A stretch of 64,000 nt of DNA from Anatilimnocola aggregata (GTDB lineage Bacteria > Planctomycetota > Planctomycetia > Pirellulales > Pirellulaceae): positions 3,968,001 through 4,032,000 of the forward strand of contig NZ_CP036274.1 in the NCBI RefSeq assembly GCF_007747655.1, in the 5' to 3' direction. The notes under the pieces are model-generated. The model did not search any database. It saw only the letters and a list, made by a program, of their open reading frames with translations, and was not told the origin of the DNA. Position 1 is the first letter of the stretch. Each line of letters starts with the position of its first letter. Shown here piece after piece: positions 61,794 to 64,000 of the stretch. The position numbers and the translations under genes are program-made.

Positions 61794-62627
61794 TCAGGCA
61801 GCATTTTTCCAACTCGCTGCTTCTTCACCATCGAGGCGCAAGGTCAGGCACTTCGCACTCCCGCCAGCTTTCACGAATTCGCTGAGCGGCGTTTCGTGTG
61901 GTGTATAACCGGCCGCGCGCAAGTTGCGGTGCAGCTGCGGGCAGCCGGTATTTGTCACCACATGTTTGCCGACGACTACCGCATTGCAGGCAAAGCTGTG
62001 GGCCTCCTCAGCCGAGACTTCAATCAGCTTGGGGACTGCCTGGCGAATCGCTTGCCGGCCGTAGTCGTCGAATGCTCCTGGAAACCAAATGGCTTCGCCG
62101 GCAGCGAGCGGACAGCAACAGGTATCGAGGTGATAGTAGTGATTGTCGACTAGCTCCACGGGAATCACGTGGCTATCGACGAGCTTGCCCACGAGTTGCT
62201 GGCTGTGAATGTCGCTGCGAATGCGATATCCGGCCAGCAGTGTGGCGCCGCAAAAGAGAGCGTCACCGGCACCTTCAAAGTACCGGCCATCCGGTAACTT
62301 CTCGACTCGGAAACCATGCGAGCTGAGCCAGCGATCGCAGAGGGGCTCTTCGCCTTGTCGCTGTTCGTGGCGAAAGTGGGCGAGAATCGCGCGGTCGCGG
62401 TAAATCATTGCTGCATTGGCGGTGAAGACCAAGTCAGGAAGTCCCGCCACGGGTTCCAGCAGCGAGATCGTCGCTCCAACTTGTTCGAGCAGCGCTTTCA
62501 AGTCACGCCATTGCTGCTGGGCCAGTTCACGGTCTGCTTGCCGGCTGCGGCTCATCCACGGATTGATCTCGTATTCAATCCCGTAATGATCGGCTGGGCA
62601 CATCAAGATGTGCGGCGCGTTGTTCAT
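61794..62627 (-). CDS. DDAH-like / amidinotransferase-family hydrolase (277 aa)
   Basis: I start at ATG 62627 (MNNAPHILMCPADHYGIEYE); an upstream extension to 62705 has no homology. Family motifs: LPDLVFTANAAMIYRDRAIL (substrate Asp), RYFEGAGDALF, NHYYHLDTCCCPL with the catalytic His, and SEFVKAGGSAKCLTLRL with the catalytic Cys near the C-terminus. DDAH/arginine deiminase-like enzymes release citrulline from arginine derivatives; the exact substrate is not certain (dimethylarginine or N-omega-substituted). It converges with the pseudoprotease gene, 4 bp apart. Confidence 0.85.
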   Translation of the reverse strand: MNNAPHILMCPADHYGIEYEINPWMSRSRQADRELAQQQWRDLKALLEQVGATISLLEPVAGLPDLVFTANAAMIYRDRAILAHFRHEQRQGEEPLCDRWLSSHGFRVEKLPDGRYFEGAGDALFCGATLLAGYRIRSDIHSQQLVGKLVDSHVIPVELVDNHYYHLDTCCCPLAAGEAIWFPGAFDDYGRQAIRQAVPKLIEVSAEEAHSFACNAVVVGKHVVTNTGCPQLHRNLRAAGYTPHETPLSEFVKAGGSAKCLTLRLDGEEAASWKNAA

Positions 62628-62759
62628 GGCTGACTCCCTCAGACAAACCGGTTCGCTAGCACGGCGGCAGCCAGCGGAAGTCCTGCATTCATTCGCCTTG
62701 AGCAAATCAGGCGTTTGCTCTACGATTCGCTGCCCCCAAGGCCTATCCTGATTGTAACC

Positions 62760-63254
62760 ATGATCGACTACGAAATTTCCCGCTTTACCCGCCGCTGTGC
62801 CGCGAGCGATCGCGAACTGCAGCCTGGCGAGACGTACTACTCGGTATTGCTGCCGAGCGGTTCGCAGGTATTGCGCCAGGATATTTCAGCTGCCCAGTGG
62901 AAAGGTCCGCCAGAGAATGCGCTCGGCTGGTGGAAAGCAACAATGGCCGACACCACCGCGCGCAAACCGCAATGGGCACCGCACGATGTGATGCTCGACT
63001 TTTTCGAAGGGCTGGAGAGCGATCCCAGTCGCGAAGATTTGCGTTATGTGCTCGCCCTGCTATTGGTACGACGTCGCGTCTTGAGGCTGGAAGCGGAAGA
63101 AACCGACGCCTCCGGCCGGCAAATTCAAGTGCTCGATTGTCCCCGCAAGGAACTTCAATATCGCGTGGCCGTCGTGTTGCCAGAACCAGCTCGCGCGGCA
63201 GAGTTACAAGCCCAGCTGTCGCAGCTATTGCAACAGCCGGGCGCGGGAAGTTGA
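62760..63254 (+). CDS. Hypothetical planctomycete protein (164 aa)
   Basis: From ATG 62760; upstream in-frame codons lack support. It opens MIDYEISRFTRRCAASDREL with QPGETYYSVLLPSG, then a helical middle (APHDVMLDFFEGLESDPSRE, LRYVLALLLVRRRVLRLEAE). The early single Cys and the C..........G..YYS.L pattern recur in planctomycete proteins I remember as uncharacterised. Probably cytoplasmic. Function unknown. A lipoprotein gene follows on the same strand. Confidence 0.65.
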   Translation: MIDYEISRFTRRCAASDRELQPGETYYSVLLPSGSQVLRQDISAAQWKGPPENALGWWKATMADTTARKPQWAPHDVMLDFFEGLESDPSREDLRYVLALLLVRRRVLRLEAEETDASGRQIQVLDCPRKELQYRVAVVLPEPARAAELQAQLSQLLQQPGAGS

Positions 63255-63289
63255 AACAAAGCCTGTTACTCGGCTGCAAGGATGCACCG

Positions 63290-64000
63290 TTGAAGCCTCA
63301 CACCTTTATCGTCTTGGCAATCGCCTGTTGTGGGCTTCTCTGCTCGTCGGGTTGTCGCTGGAAAGGTTGGTCGGGCTTCGTTTCGCCTTGGCAGCAACAA
63401 CAAGATGCGCCGCCGATTCTCTTCTCCTCGATTCCGCCCAAAGAAGAACTCATCGCCGCCCTCAATGCCAGCACCAATCGCGTCAATAGTCTGCAGTCAC
63501 AGGGAGCCAGCGTATCGCTGGCAGGCATTCCTTCCTTGCCGACCGAACTGGCTTTTGAACGCCCCAACAAACTTCGCTTCCGCGCTTCGTCATCGCTTCT
63601 CGGTCCGCTCGTCGACATGGGCTCGAACGAAGAGATGCTCTGGTTCTGGACATCGCAAAGCAATCCACCGAACGTCTTCTTCGCCCGGCACGATCGCCTG
63701 GCGGCAAGTTCGATTCGCCAGCAGTTGGCCATCGACCCGAATATGTTTATCGAAGCTCTTGGCTTCGTGCAGTTAAGTCCTGAGTTCGTCGTTGGTGAAC
63801 CGGTGTCTGCCGACAAGAACCGCCTGAAGCTCGTCGTTCGCCAGCCCACGCCTGCCGGCGACCTGACCAGGACCATGTTCATCAACGCGCAGCACGGCTA
63901 TCTGATGGAGCAGCAGATTGCTGATGCTGCTGGCCGACCGATGCTAAGTGCCAAGCTCTCCCAGCAGCGTTACTACAAGGTCGACAGCGTCACGCTGCCG
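63290..64000 (+). CDS. Outer-membrane-type lipoprotein, 5' part (continues beyond the window)
   Basis: From TTG 63290, with AAGG eight bases upstream; the frame is open to the window end (237 codons visible). A lipoprotein signal peptide (FIVLAIACCGLLCSSGC) precedes a linker with WQQQQDAPP. The mature part reads TNRVNSLQSQGASVSLAGIP then LAFERPNKLRFRASSSLLGP, LDMGSNEEMLWFW-like strands and QLAIDPNMFIEALGFVQL, resembling LolA/LolB-like lipoprotein-localisation folds. C-terminus not visible. Role in the outer membrane inferred. Confidence 0.7.
   Translation, partial: MKPHTFIVLAIACCGLLCSSGCRWKGWSGFVSPWQQQQDAPPILFSSIPPKEELIAALNASTNRVNSLQSQGASVSLAGIPSLPTELAFERPNKLRFRASSSLLGPLVDMGSNEEMLWFWTSQSNPPNVFFARHDRLAASSIRQQLAIDPNMFIEALGFVQLSPEFVVGEPVSADKNRLKLVVRQPTPAGDLTRTMFINAQHGYLMEQQIADAAGRPMLSAKLSQQRYYKVDSVTLP

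Overview
The window looks like the chromosome of a planctomycete, probably in or near the Pirellulales. This rests on an exported protein with the planctomycete-type N-terminal export motif (LEGRDLMAAL, ~2.9 kb), the long MoxR/DUF58/BatA/VWA cell-surface operon (43-61.8 kb), several small planctomycete-style hypothetical proteins (one beginning MDQNPYESP), and a di-heme peroxidase-like cytochrome at the left edge. This is inference from protein families; no rRNA is present to confirm it.

Layout. 0-0.75 kb: end of a di-heme cytochrome c oxidoreductase. 0.75-2.8 kb: gene-poor stretch with a cluster of short repeats, a transposase remnant and two fused gene remnants. 2.8-5.1 kb: large exported GEVED/RTX-repeat protein. 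5.1-7.4 kb: small genes, most of them broken by frameshifts or in-frame stops. 7.5-11.4 kb: minus-strand stress genes (HtrA-type protease, DUF1275 membrane protein, hemerythrin-like protein, two Hsp20 chaperones). 11.6-18.4 kb: a bacterial NHEJ operon (ku-ligD) flanked by a perfect 32-bp direct repeat; on the right it abuts a decayed phage terminase whose upstream neighbour is a chimera with the start of a signalling protein. 18.9-22.5 kb: small gene + double-domain KaiC-like ATPase + hybrid histidine kinase. 22.7-31.5 kb: further stress/homeostasis genes (VIT1/CCC1, BON, DUF3309, coiled coil, GH13 branching-enzyme-like, cupin, HlyIII, beta-CASP nuclease, AI-2E-type permease with a cobalamin-module-like tail, CsbD, small membrane protein). 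31.9-39.8 kb: lipoprotein, arsD-arsA, P-type ATPase, TspO-like remnant, hybrid kinase. 39.8-42.2 kb: phage-type gene fragment, twin palindromes, small ORF and a large serine recombinase whose 3' end runs into tRNA-Pro(GGG). 43.0-61.8 kb: a continuous plus-strand operon of MoxR ATPase, DUF58, two large vWA membrane proteins, coiled-coil proteins, and three consecutive trypsin-like proteins, of which only the first keeps a catalytic triad. 61.8-64 kb: DDAH-like hydrolase, a hypothetical gene and the start of a lipoprotein gene.

Reading of the whole: about 5-42 kb behaves like an accessory, stress-tolerance island (chaperones, protease, NHEJ repair, metal/arsenic handling, KaiC-like signalling, small stress proteins) punctuated by phage/transposon debris and ending at a serine recombinase fused onto a tRNA gene. 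The 43-62 kb block looks like conserved core envelope machinery. Three genes (6.2, 6.8 and 28.9 kb) carry a single in-frame UGA at or near positions where tryptophan would fit, with the rest of the protein intact. Many other genes in the window end in UGA, so this is not a general code change; it means nonsense mutation, sequencing error or readthrough.
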